Below are positions 37,801-44,175 of a stretch of DNA of 64,000 nt, piece by piece. The translations under genes were made by a program, and so were the position numbers. The DNA comes from Misgurnus anguillicaudatus (taxonomy: Eukaryota; Chordata; Actinopteri; Cypriniformes; Cobitidae), in assembly GCF_027580225.2 (NCBI RefSeq), contig NC_073359.2:8670001-8734000 (forward strand), in the 5' to 3' direction. The notes under the pieces were generated by a model. That model did not search any database, had not been told where the DNA came from, and worked only from the letters and a program-made list of their open reading frames with translations. Numbering within the stretch: the first letter of the stretch is position 1; each line of letters begins with the position of its first letter.

Positions 37801-39270
37801 GGCAAAAAATGTCTTATTGTGATGACACGCGGGGTGTTTGTTCGTCTGAAGATTCCGATCGCATCGATGTGCCTATTGTGACTCCCGGGTATAGCGCCAC
37901 CACCAGGCGCCAGGAAGTGTGACAGTCACAAAGGTGGATTTTTTTGACAGGCGCATGCGATGTTCTTTTAAATACTCCTCCTAGAATGTTTATGCGATTG
38001 ACACCAAAAGTGGTCAACATGATGCGAAGACATTGTAGATGATAAATTGCGAAGGGATTTTTGATATCTCGAACATTGTTCCCATGGCAACGTGTCAAAC
38101 TTTACTTTCATTTTAAAGGCATATTTAAGCCCTTCAGTTGCATCCAGTGAACTTTTCAATACTCCTTCAAGAATATTCATGCGATTGACACCAAACATGA
38201 TGACCATGATGCCGAGACATTGTAGATGATAAATTGCGAAGGGAATTTTGATATCTCAAACGGTGTTCCCATGGCAACGTGTCAAACTTTGCTTTCATTT
38301 TCCGGCATATTTAAGGCTTACAGTTACATGCAGTGAACTTTTCAATACTCCTTCTAGGACATTCATGCGATTGACACGAGAAGTGGTCAACATGATGCCG
38401 AGACATTGGAGATGATAAAATGCGAAGGGATTTTTGACATTTCGAACGCTGTCGCCATGGCAACGGATCAAAGTTTACTATTATTTCAGGAATATTTAAG
38501 CCTCTTGGCATGCTTAGATTAACTTCAAATTTGGCACACACATCAGAGTTGTCAACTGTTAAGTGTTGACAAACAGGTCAGACATAGGCGTGTCTCTTAA
38601 GTCGCTCACTAGCACCCCCGTTTGTCCAAAATGTGGGGTTTCTTTTACCTACAGTCCCAAATGGGTCAGTAACAACATAAATAGTCCACTGATATTTACC
38701 CATTTGATGCACTTGCCCACCGTGCATTGTTTTCTCGGAGGCACCGTGTAGCGGTAAAAATACGTGCGAGGGCCCGCCATCGCTGCTTGCAGCTATATTT
38801 CATCTTAAGTTTTTAAACAAAGAAAAATTATGACATAAAATGAAGAAAACATATGTCTTGATCTCTAGAATTGTGATTTATGACACTGATCATGTTAACT
38901 CTTTAAAACTGATGCATAATTTAATCTGTTTCTTTATAAGGATGAGAACCTGTATCTTGTCTAGAAATAACAAGGATGCAAAGGAGGAGGCACAGGTGAT
39001 AATGTCTGATAAAAGATTTGATTTGCCACACATATATTTAAAATTTTTCTTGTTTGTAATCTTAACTGAACTTTATTTTATCTTCAGTATGACTCAGTGC
39101 ACATTGATGCAGCGCCGTCTGAACACACACAGAAAGAAGATTGCAAAAATGAGGATATTCATTATAGCAGCGTTAATTTTGTAAATTCAAAAACAAAGCA
39201 GAAATCTTCAAAAACCACAAACACCACAGAAAATGAAGATATTCAGTACGCCACTGTAATGTTTAGTTAA
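1767..39270 (+). CDS. Gene A: CD22/Siglec-like Ig-superfamily receptor with ITIM tail (8 exons)
   Basis: Predicted type I membrane receptor of leukocytes, built from eight exons: 1767-1815, 10791-11138, 11245-11424, 13312-13641, 20268-20477, 20575-20683, 38941-38995 and 39088-39270. All junctions are GT-AG, every phase matches, and the sum is 488 codons ending in TAA. Domains: signal peptide (1-17), V-like D1 (17-132), C2-like D2 (133-192), V-like D3 (193-302), C2-like D4 (303-372), transmembrane helix (about 383-407), and a tail with ITIM-like tyrosines at about 453 (IHYSSV) and 481 (IQYATV). Such tails recruit SH2 phosphatases in the known families. D3 has the fish CD22-like signature (WGVTYTS, VCALVGSTV, TLRIKD). 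The family call rests on recognised motifs, not on a search. Introns 1, 4 and 6 are swollen with transposons, so transcription should be checked. The paralogue lies at 56658-62217. Confidence 0.72.
2101..4294. mobile_element. TTAA-target inverted-repeat element inside the DIRS copy
   Basis: Flanked by TTAA at 2097-2100 and 4295-4298. Long inverted arms: 2101-2268 continuing at 3539-3660 is the reverse complement of about 3990-4294 (for example TTTACTCACCACCATGTCAT on the left and its complement at about 4238-4257). The TTAA duplication suggests a Kolobok- or piggyBac-like non-autonomous element. It contains a second insertion (2269-3536). No transposase frame was seen. Confidence 0.7.
2269..3536. 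mobile_element. TA-target MITE-like element nested in 2101-4294
   Basis: Terminal inverted repeat AAGGGGACATTCCA...TGGAATGTCCCCTT, flanked by TA on both sides (2267-2268, 3537-3538). The uninterrupted arm of the host element (about 4110-4150) shows the empty site. The TA target fits a Tc1/mariner-type non-autonomous element. It contains a CT-rich simple repeat at about 3092-3135. Confidence 0.65.
4299..5052 (-). pseudogene. DIRS tyrosine recombinase, broken
   Basis: RAPSTRKLYAFKWRVFTSWC, SPSTLKVYVAAISAYH and SLRRVGDLQALSV match the recombinase of the second element. An in-frame TGA interrupts it at 4618-4620. The ORF is cut at 4298 by the TTAA-target insertion. A possible continuation lies at about 1910-2096. 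Catalytic His, Arg and Tyr residues of the C-terminus are not recognisable. Confidence 0.65.
5114..5488 (-). pseudogene. DIRS RNase H C-terminal part
   Basis: Continues the RT/RNase H protein on the far side of the 5489-7272 insertion: RHILLWTQGKLLSPRAVYIPG, PGEWRLHPQVVESIW and VDLFASRETTHCPL. It matches the complete element at 15850-17736 segment by segment. It degenerates before 5114. Confidence 0.65.
5489..7272. mobile_element. Terminal-inverted-repeat element splitting the DIRS RNase H
   Basis: The ends are imperfect inverted repeats (GTGACCAGTCACGGAAAG on the left, GTGACCCGTCAGGGAAAT on the complement of the right). They are flanked by ATTT at 5485-5488 and 7273-7276. Removing the element and one ATTT restores the DIRS frame across the junction, which confirms a 4-bp target duplication. 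No transposase was recognised. The interior holds the palindrome 6291-6500 and a segment (about 6680-6960) of the repeat also seen inverted at 60560-60790. Confidence 0.7.
6291..6500. repeat. Long palindrome
   Basis: Arms about 6291-6378 and 6413-6500 are complementary: CAGTCAGCCGCATCGTACG on the left, CGTACGATGCGGCTGACTG on the right, both extending through GGCGCCGCAGTCGGATGACG. It is a strong hairpin with a loop of about 35 nt. Confidence 0.75.
7187..8775 (-). pseudogene. DIRS reverse transcriptase and start of RNase H, frameshifted
   Basis: The 398-codon frame 8775-7579 carries RT motifs: YFIVPKKDGG, RPILDLRHLN, FVTIDLKDAYFHI, VLPFGLSLSP and NYIDDWLILA (YIDD box). It stops at CLRALDL. RNase H sequence (HINCLEMMAVFYAL, VRTDNTSVVAYINHQGG) continues in another frame (7603-7187), so one frameshift is present. 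The reading is then cut by the insertion at 5489-7272. Confidence 0.75.
8880..10255 (-). pseudogene. DIRS gag-like ORF, broken
   Basis: The start is taken at MSKSKQSFKECAS (10255). Pieces in different frames follow (9977, 9795-9961, 9331-9582, 9070-9321, 8880-9182), resembling the gag of the complete element at 17986-19335. One example is the stretch AVGRSMEALVATERHLWLNLSEL, which matches its AIGRAMSTMVVQERHLWLCL. Several frameshifts prevent a continuous product. Confidence 0.6.
10791..11138 (+). CDS. Gene A exon 2: V-like Ig domain D1
   Basis: Follows a polypyrimidine tract and CAG, and ends ACAG|GTACAT, in and out in phase 1. It encodes FTVTCDK, a tryptophan in GFWLSQKQ, and DSGEYQFMI, the usual D-x-G-x-Y of an Ig F strand. 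The B-strand cysteine position reads Tyr (TLRYDYS), where gene B keeps Cys (TVLCDYS). No Arg follows the F-strand Tyr, so this domain lacks the Siglec sialic-acid arginine. Same length (348 nt) as in gene B. Confidence 0.8.
11245..11424 (+). CDS. Gene A exon 3: C2-like Ig domain D2
   Basis: Encodes VKLICDSSCNL, WCKNGRY and a Cys in SYSCSTYS, the C-W-C pattern of a short C2 domain. The donor is GTGT|GTAAGT in phase 1. Only the acceptor at 11244/11245 keeps the frame from exon 2. The more obvious TTTTACAG at 11219 would put a stop after four codons. Gene B has the same arrangement (57955/57956). The internal acceptor trims the first strand of the domain. Confidence 0.68.
12090..12700. mobile_element. 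Interspersed repeat with GGGTTCCCC / GGGGAACCC ends
   Basis: Starts AGGGTTCCCCGAATCTTACC and ends GATTTGGGGAACCCTGG, an inverted pair common in fish genomes. It is interrupted from about 12268 by sequence beginning TTTAGTTTAGTTTAG and TTATTTATTTAAGGACAGTG, apparently a second element. Confidence 0.45.
12710..13085. mobile_element. Foldback MITE in intron 3 of gene A
   Basis: Ends GGCCGGTGAC and GTCACCGGC. The interior is inverted: TCTGCTGCAG...GTTTATGATAAA on one arm pairs with its complement on the other (about 12840-12890 against 12965-13015). No ORF. Confidence 0.5.
13312..13641 (+). CDS. Gene A exon 4: V-like Ig domain D3 (Siglec-like)
   Basis: Acceptor TTCTTGCAG, donor TTACAG|GTAACT, phase 1 on both sides. 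Motifs: CWGVTYTS, VCALVGSTVDIHSSYSHP, FWHLPNNN, GRVEFVGNTLRIKD, DSGQYLFRI. The Y-x-F-R segment carries an Arg at the F-strand position that contacts sialic acid in Siglecs. The B-strand Cys is replaced by His (VDIHSSYS), and no Cys is present before TLRI on the E strand, so the Siglec B-E disulfide appears absent. Confidence 0.8.
13978..14118 (+). repeat. DIRS inverted terminal repeat, left copy
   Basis: About 140 bp, complementary to 19629-19767, including GCGTATATAAGGCGCACG, which holds a TATA-like box that may drive the element. Confidence 0.88.
14208..14291. repeat. DIRS internal complementary region
   Basis: The left half (14208-14243) is the reverse complement of 13940-13975. The right half (14241-14291) is the reverse complement of 19764-19814. 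The halves overlap on GTT. In DIRS-1 this region templates restoration of the termini through a circular intermediate. Confidence 0.88.
14880..15913 (-). pseudogene. DIRS tyrosine recombinase with nonsense codon before the catalytic Tyr
   Basis: The frame is taken from the Met at 15913 (MAPAPRPVES). Motifs: RAPSTRRAYALKWNLFVTWC (SAM-like N-domain), SPSTIKVDIAAISAHH, ASVKRIGDL (first catalytic Arg) and LRAHSTRSVA (His-x-x-Arg box). A TAA at 14990-14992 then stops translation. The same frame stays open beyond it, with WALARGSSLTDICRAAGW and FIRFYNV. The candidate catalytic Tyr codon is at 14903-14905, 28 codons after the stop. The upstream part of this frame (15914-18022) is a shadow of the RT and gag ORFs. 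Confidence 0.8.
15850..17736 (-). CDS. DIRS reverse transcriptase/RNase H
   Basis: An open frame of 628 codons. RT motifs: SPYFIVPKKGGG, PILDLRVLN, FAAIDLKDAYFHV, VLPFGLSLSP and LAYLDDWLIIA (YLDD active site). RNase H: VHTDASDTGWGAT, ELWAVHLGL and VRSDNTATVAYINRQGG, then PGEWRLHPQTVQ and IDLFASPNNTHC. The frame may begin upstream of the first Met, overlapping the gag end. The C-terminus overlaps the recombinase ORF in another frame. No stop was seen, so the enzyme may be intact. Confidence 0.85.
   Translation of the reverse strand: MPLIPLVRSLGAWLQLPSPSRWVLRTIRLGYEIQFNRHTPKFAGIRFTTVKASVAHVLRAEVEVLLAKDAIEPIPLTEMRSGFYSPYFIVPKKGGGLGPILDLRVLNKSLQKRSFRMITPKQIFSAIRPQDWFAAIDLKDAYFHVSILPRHRPFLRFAFEGRAYQYKVLPFGLSLSPRVFTKVVEAALKPLRESGVRILAYLDDWLIIAHSRRTLCEHRDLTLQHLARLGLRVNWEESKLCPTQRISFLCMELDSIDLSARLTEERVQSILTCLGSFRGKNAVPLKQFQRLVGRMAAAAAVTPLGLLHMRPLQRWLHDRVPRRAWRAGIHRVTITPACRLTFPPWSDPAFLRAGVSMRQVSRHAVVHTDASDTGWGATYDELTASGVWTAPQLHWHINCRELWAVHLGLVRFAQELRGKDVLVRSDNTATVAYINRQGGLRSRHLSHLARRLLLWSQKHLRSLRAIYIPGSLNTAADALSRAARPGEWRLHPQTVQLIWRKFGRAQIDLFASPNNTHCRLFYSLTEGSLGVDALAHSWPRGMRKYAFPPVSLIAQILCKVRQDEESLLMIAPYWTTRNWFPELMLLATAPPWRIPLRKDLLSQGGGTLWHPRPDLWNLHVWSLSARKV
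17986..19335 (-). CDS. DIRS gag-like ORF1
   Basis: The 450-codon frame is taken from the Met in MAFRPCDLGCGKYM (19335), with a longer possible start at 19398. The N-terminus is Cys-rich (CDLGCGKY, KRCLSCLG, KCSHCENM), a probable zinc-binding region. It is followed by a Pro/Ser-rich acidic section and a helical part (AIGRAMSTMVVQERHLWL). It ends in an Arg/Pro/Ala-rich basic tail. No frameshift was seen. Confidence 0.75.
   Translation of the reverse strand, partial: AFRPCDLGCGKYMGPKDGHKRCLSCLGIEHAEAAFAGGKCSHCENMSLVDLRRWLSFLWEKRNPRPTSSDRRHGAAVKLSKDDLRITVLNRAGDSSSASQPPHPQPVDAPMETSESCSTMSVGSVVPPSGSTETAASEGGSSTSEDLDVLPPSGRVVTPDFDPEMVAVLSRAAETVGLEWVHPPQPEPSRLDDWFFGAARVSQPSPPVPFFPEVHEELTRTWRSPYSTRLRPFQPSPLTSLTDGAAKGYTVIPPVERAVVMQLCPATASTWKDRPALPSRACRQSSGLTGAAYHACGEAASALHAMALLQVHQAKALRDLHEGGHDSPVLSELRAATDLALRATKVTAQAIGRAMSTMVVQERHLWLCLADMTDAEKNKFLDAPVSQAGLFGESVESFAQQFSAAQKQTEAIAQIMPRRKRPASRPPAPAAPSAPRRGCPPAAASAPPR
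19629..19767 (-). repeat. DIRS inverted terminal repeat, right copy
   Basis: Complement of 13978-14118 with hardly any mismatches. The ORFs read leftward from here, so this is the 5' side. Confidence 0.88.
20268..20477 (+). CDS. Gene A exon 5: C2-like Ig domain D4
   Basis: Encodes PNPVIDGEKVILSC, TYIWYKNGQQV and QYSCTVR, a clear C2-type domain with both cysteines and the core tryptophan. It starts after ATCTCAG and ends TAAGAG|GTAACA, phase 1. Four residues differ from gene B's exon 61458-61667, making it the best conserved domain of the pair. Confidence 0.82.
20575..20683 (+). CDS. Gene A exon 6: transmembrane segment
   Basis: The phase-1 start completes an Asp codon from exon 5. The exon encodes a short stalk (SVSSTDPNKSTW) and a hydrophobic run AIILSVFLTLALIGVLIGWY with no charged residue, then a phase-2 donor (ATAG|GTCAGT). 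The next compatible coding exon is 18 kb away, across the repeat array. Confidence 0.75.
20766..21056 (+). repeat. Tandem 79-bp GGGCCCGAGCAC leader units (3 full plus 1 variant)
   Basis: Units start at 20766, 20845, 20924 and 21005. Each full unit holds a GCAGGCC/GGCCTGC hairpin and a GCACC/GGTGC hairpin (loop GAAA or GTG), then GAAGCCCTATTGTTTTTGCTCGG. The fourth unit replaces the hairpins by CACAC/GTGTG. The same unit heads most long repeat bodies downstream. Confidence 0.85.
21061..21106 (+). repeat. (CTT)n microsatellite
   Basis: About 14 CTT triplets directly after the variant leader unit. A sister tract lies at 31119-31166 in the same position relative to its element. The poly-Lys/Arg and poly-Leu frames here are artefacts. 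Confidence 0.9.
21107..22958 (+). repeat. Type 1 repeat body
   Basis: Begins near ATGGATCGCATTTTTGAGGG and CGAAAACTCATGAAAATTTG. Inside are repeated modules of about 305 bp, each with TTGACTTTTC, GGGCGTGTCCGTGGCGGCCT, CATGAAACAGGAAG and ATAGCGCCACCT. It ends GTGCGAGGGCCCTTCCATC with GCTTGCAG, then ATT repeats. No coding capacity survives, only short frames on both strands. Confidence 0.8.
22959..24042 (+). repeat. Type 1 repeat body, shorter copy
   Basis: Same start (AATCGCAATTTTTAGGGCC) and end (GTGCGAGGGCCCTTCCATCG, CTGCTTGCAGCTTTAATT) as the previous body, with fewer internal modules. Confidence 0.75.
24043..25276 (+). repeat. 79-bp leader plus type 2 repeat body
   Basis: Leader at about 24044-24118, T-rich spacer, then a type 2 body: TTGGGGGCCTTAACATACTC, GTAGCGCCCCCTGTAATGC-like sequence, TAAATTGCGAAGGGATTTTT and TTCCCATGGCAACGCGTCAA. 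It ends GTGCGAGGGCCCGCCATTGC and GCTTGCAGCTATATTT. Confidence 0.78.
25277..26786 (+). repeat. Type 2 repeat body without leader
   Basis: T-rich start, then CAACACTTTTGGACATTTTG through to TGCTTGCAGCTATATTTC. It contains tandem modules with GATTGACACCAAA, GTGGTCAACATGATG and CATGGCAACG. Confidence 0.75.
26800..29532 (+). repeat. Two leader units plus type 2 body with an expanded 187-bp tandem array
   Basis: Leaders start at 26800 and 26887. Within the body the AATACTC anchor recurs at about 27654, 27841, 28028 and 28214, giving a period of 186-187 bp. The body is split by the hAT element 28415-29267 and ends at GCTTGCAGCTATATTTATT. Confidence 0.75.
28415..29267. mobile_element. hAT-type non-autonomous element
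   Basis: Inverted ends CAGAGATGTATAAAGTA and (G)TTACTATACATCTCTG, with flanking CACGCATC/CACACATC as an 8-bp target duplication (7 of 8 match). The interior near the ends is rich in AGTAAAAGTACAAGT and ACTTAAGTA motifs, and there is no transposase. It lies inside a type 2 body, so it is younger than that body. Confidence 0.8.
29533..31032 (+). repeat. Type 2 body, near-identical twin of 34093-35585
   Basis: From 29557 it is nearly base-for-base the same as 34110 onward (offset 4553), through the start of the following leader unit. Only scattered single changes were seen. Confidence 0.85.
31033..34092 (+). repeat. Leader, (CTT)n tract and type 1 body with a 1085-bp tandem duplication
   Basis: Leader at 31033, CTT tract at 31119-31166, then a type 1 body. 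Two blocks (about 31650-32735 and 32736-33820) repeat at an offset of 1084-1085 bp. It ends GTGCGAGGGCCCTTCCATCG. Confidence 0.8.
34093..35585 (+). repeat. Type 2 body, second twin
   Basis: Duplicate of 29533-31032. It follows an (ATT)n tract and ends GCTTGCAGCTATATTT before the next leader at 35586. Confidence 0.85.
35586..37267 (+). repeat. Leader plus type 2 body
   Basis: Leader at 35586, then ATTT/ATT-rich spacer and a type 2 body with two copies of the GTATAGCGCCACCAA module. It ends at GCAGCTATATTTTTTATT. From 36847 on it is part of the 3.5-kb tandem duplication. Confidence 0.75.
37268..38805 (+). repeat. Type 2 body next to the gene A tail exons (first copy)
   Basis: T-rich start and TTGGGAATTTTGAGTGCC, ending GCTTGCAGCTATATTTCA at 38805. 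Unique host sequence with exons 7 and 8 follows. The twin is 42351-43884. Confidence 0.8.
38941..38995 (+). CDS. Gene A exon 7: juxtamembrane segment
   Basis: Starts after TTTATAAG in phase 2, completing the Arg of exon 6. Encodes MRTCILSRNNKDAKEEAQ, a basic then acidic juxtamembrane stretch, and ends at CACAG|GTGATA in phase 0. It lies in an island of unique sequence at 38806-40341 between repeat bodies. Confidence 0.65.
39088..39270 (+). CDS. Gene A exon 8: cytoplasmic tail with two ITIM-like motifs
   Basis: Starts after TTATCTTCAG in phase 0 and runs 60 codons to TAA. Tyrosine motifs are QYDSV at the junction, IHYSSV and IQYATV. The last two fit the (I/V/L/S)xYxx(L/V/I) ITIM consensus, and both are preceded by E-D. 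An AATAAA lies 96 nt downstream (39366-39371). Confidence 0.72.
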   Translation, partial: YDSVHIDAAPSEHTQKEDCKNEDIHYSSVNFVNSKTKQKSSKTTNTTENEDIQYATVMFS

Positions 39271-39365
39271 CAGACCAAGTTGATTTCATTGCATAACTAT
39301 GTCATTCCTATTATGTTGCTGTGTTGTATCATTAATCCTGAACATGTATGTTGTAAAGAAGAAGA

Positions 39366-39371
39366 AATAAA
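39366..39371 (+). promoter_or_regulatory. Candidate polyadenylation signal of gene A
   Basis: AATAAA lies 96 nt after the stop codon of exon 8. The equivalent site after the duplicated tail exon (about 44446-44455) reads AAAAATTA, so the signal is lost there. Confidence 0.5.
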
Positions 39372-40766
39372 ATAACAAACAGACCAACTGAGTCTTTTAG
39401 TTTTTATATCTAACAGCTATGATGTTATCTATTCTATATATTTCCTAATGTAGCCCTTAAATAGTGAAAATAATTTACTTTAGCAGATGATGCATACAGT
39501 ATTAAAATGTTCAGTCTTTCTTTTAGATGCTATACTGTAATTTAGACGCAGTCTCTAATATCTTCGTTTGGCTTGTGTGTATAGTGCGCTGTGATAAATG
39601 GATGAGATAGGCTTATACACTATAGATTATTTGCTAAAAAGGAAAAATATGATTTTTTTTTACTTGGCAAGGCGTCTTCTTTAAGAAGAAAATGCATTTA
39701 CAAAGCAAAAGTATTGAACTCACTGAGATCATAATGACTTTAAGAAATGTGTTTTATATTTACTATATAATAGTTAACACTTTACCTGAAGGGGTGTTTA
39801 TAAGACATCAAATACACAAAATCATTTTCTTTTTAGCAACGTCATAAAACCACTGGGAGTCTTATCAACAGAGGAGTGCTACACAAATGAAACAATATTA
39901 AAAAAATATATGTGCACATCCAAAAAGAAAACTTTAGGCCGCTATCAATCAAACAGATTATGTAACTGAAAATAAGCAATTTCTTGTGCAAATATTTTTC
40001 TGAATGTTTTTAAAAAACTAACCCACAAATTAGCTAAAGCCTCTACTGAATGTTTAATTTATTTTTACACCTGATCACTTGATGCATTTTCTTTGATCGG
40101 ATAGCTATCCGGAATTAACCAGGTGTAAATGCCCTCCAAAACATTTCCAAGACGGATTTAAATCTGATCGCTTAAACCACTTCAGGAGGTGGTCTGGGAC
40201 GCATTTCAGACTAAATGCTTTTCTCCTCCCAAACTTAAGCACGTCACTCGCAAGTTAGCCGGAAGAGAGCCAAACAAACAAAGACGACATGCTTATTGCT
40301 TTATGGAGCTACGACAGTGAGTAAAAAAGCTTTCTAGAACCTGCATGCAGTGAACTTTTAAATACTCCTCCAATGATTTTCATGCAATTGACACCAAAAG
40401 TGCTCAACATGATGCGGTTCCCATGGCAACGCCCCAAACTTTACTTTTATTTCAGGCATATTTAGGGCTCTTGGCATGCTTAGATTAACCTAAAAGTTGG
40501 CACACACATGAGAGTTGTCGGCTGTTAAGTGTGGACAAAAAGGTCAGACATAGGCGTGTCTCTTAAGTGGCTCACTAGCGCCCCCGTTTGTCTAAAATGT
40601 GGTTTTTTTTACCTACAGTCCCCAAATGGGTCAGTAACGACATAAAATAGTCCACTGATATTTACCCACTTGATGCACATGCCCACCGTGCATCGTTTTC
40701 TCGGAGGCACCGTATAGCGGTAAAAAAACGTGCGAGGGCCCGCCATCGCTGCTTGCAGCTATATTT

Positions 40767-42350
40767 AGGGCCCGAGCACCGAGGAGCAGGCCAGAATGGC
40801 CTGCACCGAAAGGTGCGAAGCCCTATTGTTTTTGCTCGAATTTTTTATTTTTTTTTTTATTTTTTTTTTATTTTTTTTTTTTTTTAACACTTTTGGGCAT
40901 TTTGGGTGCCTTAACATACTCGAAAACTCTTGAAATTTGGCACAGACGTTAGAGTCGTTCGTCATTGCGAACAGACAAAGGCTGGAACACGGGCGTGGCA
41001 CGGGGGCTCTGTAGCGCCCCCTGTAATGCAAAAACAAACAGTAGTGCACAGATCGGGCAAACATGTACGCACATTTACGAAAGTTGGTACACATATAGAT
41101 CTCATCGACCCGAACAACTTTCGCCCTCTAACATTTTAGCTCCGCCCAACAGGAAGTCCGCCATTTTGGATTGTTTAAAAAATGCATGCGGTGAACTTTT
41201 AAATACTCCTCCTAGAGGATGAATGCGATTGACACCAAAAGTGGTGAACATGATGTCGAGACATTGGACTTGCTAAATTGCGAAGGGATTTTTGATATCT
41301 CGAACGGTTCCGCCATGGCGAGGCGACGAATTCATGGCGAATTCAGAGAAACAGGAAGTGTCTAATATCTGAGGCAAAAAATATCTTATTGTGATGCCAT
41401 GCGGGATGTTTGTTCGTCTAAAGATTCCGATCCCATCGATGTGCCTATTGTGACTCCCGGGTATAGCGCCACCACCAGGCGCCAGGAAGTGTGTCAGTCA
41501 CAAAGGTGATTTTTTTCACAGTTCCATGCGATGTTCTTTTAAATACTCTTCTAGGATTTTCATGCGATTGTTAACAAAAGTGGTCAACATGATGCCGAGA
41601 CATTGTAGATGATGAATTGCGAAGGGATTTTTGATATCTCAAACGCTGTTCCCATGGCAACCTGTCAAACTTTACTTTCGTTTTTAAGGCATATTTAAAC
41701 CTTACATCTGCATGGGGTAAACTTTTAAATACTCCTCCTGAGGAAATAATGTGATTGACTCCAGAAGTGGTCAACATAATGGTGAGACATTGTAGATGAT
41801 AAATTACGAAAAGATTTTTGATATCTTAAACGCTGTTCCCATGGCAACGCGTCAAACTTTGCTTTCACTTTCCAGCATATTTAAGGCTGACTGTTACATG
41901 CTGTGAACCTTTAAATACTCCTCGTATGGGATTCATGCGATTGACACAAGAAGTGGTCAACATGATGCCGAGACATTGTAGATGATAAATTGCGAAGGAA
42001 TTTTTGACATCTCGAACGCTGTTCCCATGGCAATGCGTCAAACTTTACTTTTATTTCAGGCTTATTTAAGGCTCTTGGCGTGCTTAGATTAACTTTAAAT
42101 TTGGCACACACATCAGAGTTGTCGGCTGTAAAGTGTTGACAAAAACGTCAGATAAAGGCGTGTCTATTTAGTGGCTCACTAGCGCCCCCGTTTATCTAAA
42201 ATGTTGGGTTTCATTTACCTACAGTCCCTTAATGGGTAGTCCACTGATATTTACCCACTTGATGCACATGCCCACCGTGCATCGTTTTCTTGGAGGCACC
42301 GTGTAGCGGTAAACAAACGTGCGAGGGCCCGCCATCGCTGCTTGCAGCTA
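40767..42350 (+). repeat. Leader plus type 2 body present only in the right duplication unit
   Basis: Begins AGGGCCCGAGCACCG and ends GCTTGCAGCTATATTT. The left unit passes directly from CAGCTATATT to TTTTATTATT at about 37267. Either it inserted at the end of an existing copy or unequal exchange added it. Confidence 0.75.
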
Positions 42351-43884
42351 TATTTTTTATTATTTTTTTTTTATTATTTTTTTTTATTTTTTTTTTCAAC
42401 ACTTTTGGGAATTTTGAGTGCCTTTACATACTCGAAAACTCTTGAAATTTGGCACAGACGTCAGAGTCGTCCGTCATCGCAGAAAACCAAAGGCTGGAAC
42501 ACGGGCGTGGCAGGGGGGCTCTGTAGCGCCCCCTGTAATGAAAAAAAAAACATTGGTGCACAGATCGGACAAACATGTACGCACATGTACGAAAGCTGGT
42601 ACGCATATAGATCTCATTGACCCGAACAACTTTCGTACTCTAACATATTAGCTCCGCCCAACAGGAAGTCGGCCATTTTGGATTGTTTAAAAAATGCATG
42701 CGGTGAACTTTTAAATACTCCTCCTAGTGGATTAATGGGATTGACACCAAACGTGGTGATCATGAAGCTGAAACATTGTACTTGCTAAATTGCGAAGGGA
42801 TTTTTGATATCTCGAACGGTTTTGTCATGGCGAGGCGACAAATTCATGGTGAAATCAGAGAAACAGGAAGTGTCTAATATCTAAGGCAAAAAATGTCTTA
42901 TTGTGATGACACGCGGGGTGTTTGTTCGTCTGAAGATTCCGATCGCATCGATGTGCCTATTGTGACTCCCGGGTATAGCGCCACCACCAGGCGCCAGGAA
43001 GTGTGACAGTCACAAAGGTGGATTTTTTTGACAGGCGCATGCGATGTTCTTTTAAATACTCCTCCTAGAATGTTTATGCGATTGACACCAAAAGTGGTCA
43101 ACATGATGCGAAGACATTGTAGATGATAAATTGCGAAGGGATTTTTGATATCTCGAACATTGTTCCCATGGCAACGTGTCAAACTTTACTTTCATTTTAA
43201 AGGCATATTTAAGCCCTTCAGTTGCATCCAGTGAACTTTTCAATACTCCTTCAAGAATATTCAGGCGATTGACACCAAACATGATGACCATGATGCCGAG
43301 ACATTGTAGATGATAAATTGCGAAGGGAATTTTGATATCTCAAACGGTGTTCCCATGGCAACGTGTCAAACTTTGCTTTCATTTTCCGGCATATTTAAGG
43401 CTTACAGTTACATGCAGTGAACTTTTCAATACTCCTTCTAGGACATTCATGCGATTGACACGAGAAGTGGTCAACATGATGCCGAGACATTGGAGATGAT
43501 AAAATGCGAAGGGATTTTTGACATTTCGAACGCTGTCGCCATGGCAACGGATCAAAGTTTACTATTATTTCAGGAATATTTAAGCCTCTTGGCATGCTTA
43601 GATTAACTTCAAATTTGGCACACACATCAGAGTTGTCAACTGTTAAGTGTTGACAAACAGGTCAGACATAGGCGTGTCTCTTAAGTCGCTCACTAGCACC
43701 CCCGTTTGTCCAAAATGTGGGGTTTCTTTTACCTACAGTCCCAAATGGGTCAGTAACAACATAAATAGTCCACTGATATTTACCCATTTGATGCACTTGC
43801 CCACCGTGCATTGTTTTCTCGGAGGCACCGTGTAGCGGTAAAAATACGTGCGAGGGCCCGCCATCGCTGCTTGCAGCTATATTT
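42351..43884 (+). repeat. Type 2 body next to duplicate tail exons
   Basis: Twin of 37268-38805 with few differences, for example TTCAGGCGATTG at 43260 where the left copy has TTCATGCGATTG. Confidence 0.8.
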
Positions 43885-44024
43885 CAGCTTAAGTTTTTAA
43901 ACAAAGAAAAATTATGACATAAAATGAAGAAAACATATGTCTTGATCTCTAGAATTGTGATTTATGACACTGATCATGTTAACTCTTTAAAACTGATGCA
44001 TAATTTAATCTGTTTCTTTATAAG

Positions 44025-44079
44025 GATGAGAAGCTGTATCTTGTCTAGAAATAACAAGGATGCAAAGGAGGAGGCACAG
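44025..44079 (+). CDS. Duplicated juxtamembrane exon (7') of gene A
   Basis: Near-identical copy of 38941-38995 with the same splice sites and phases. One residue differs (MRSC instead of MRTC). It was produced by the tandem duplication 36847-40341/40342-45423. It could serve as an alternative 3' exon or be unused. Confidence 0.5.
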
Positions 44080-44175
44080 GTGATAATGTCTGATAAAAGA
44101 TTTGATTTGACACACATATATTTAAAAATGTTTCTTGTTTGTAATCTTAACTGATTAACTTTATTTTATCTTTAG

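Larger units (their letters stand above)
36847..40341 (+). repeat. Tandem duplication, left unit (contains tail exons 7 and 8)
   Basis: Begins TGCATGCAGTGAAC and ends GCTTTCTAGAACC. At 40342 the sequence jumps back to TGCATGCAGTGAAC, so the breakpoint is visible. The unit is 3495 bp. Confidence 0.85.

Noticed and set aside
24000..38800. Dozens of 60-120 codon ORFs on both strands, many repeated
   Set aside because: They recur only because the repeat bodies recur, occur on both strands of the same DNA, and contain no domain or start context.
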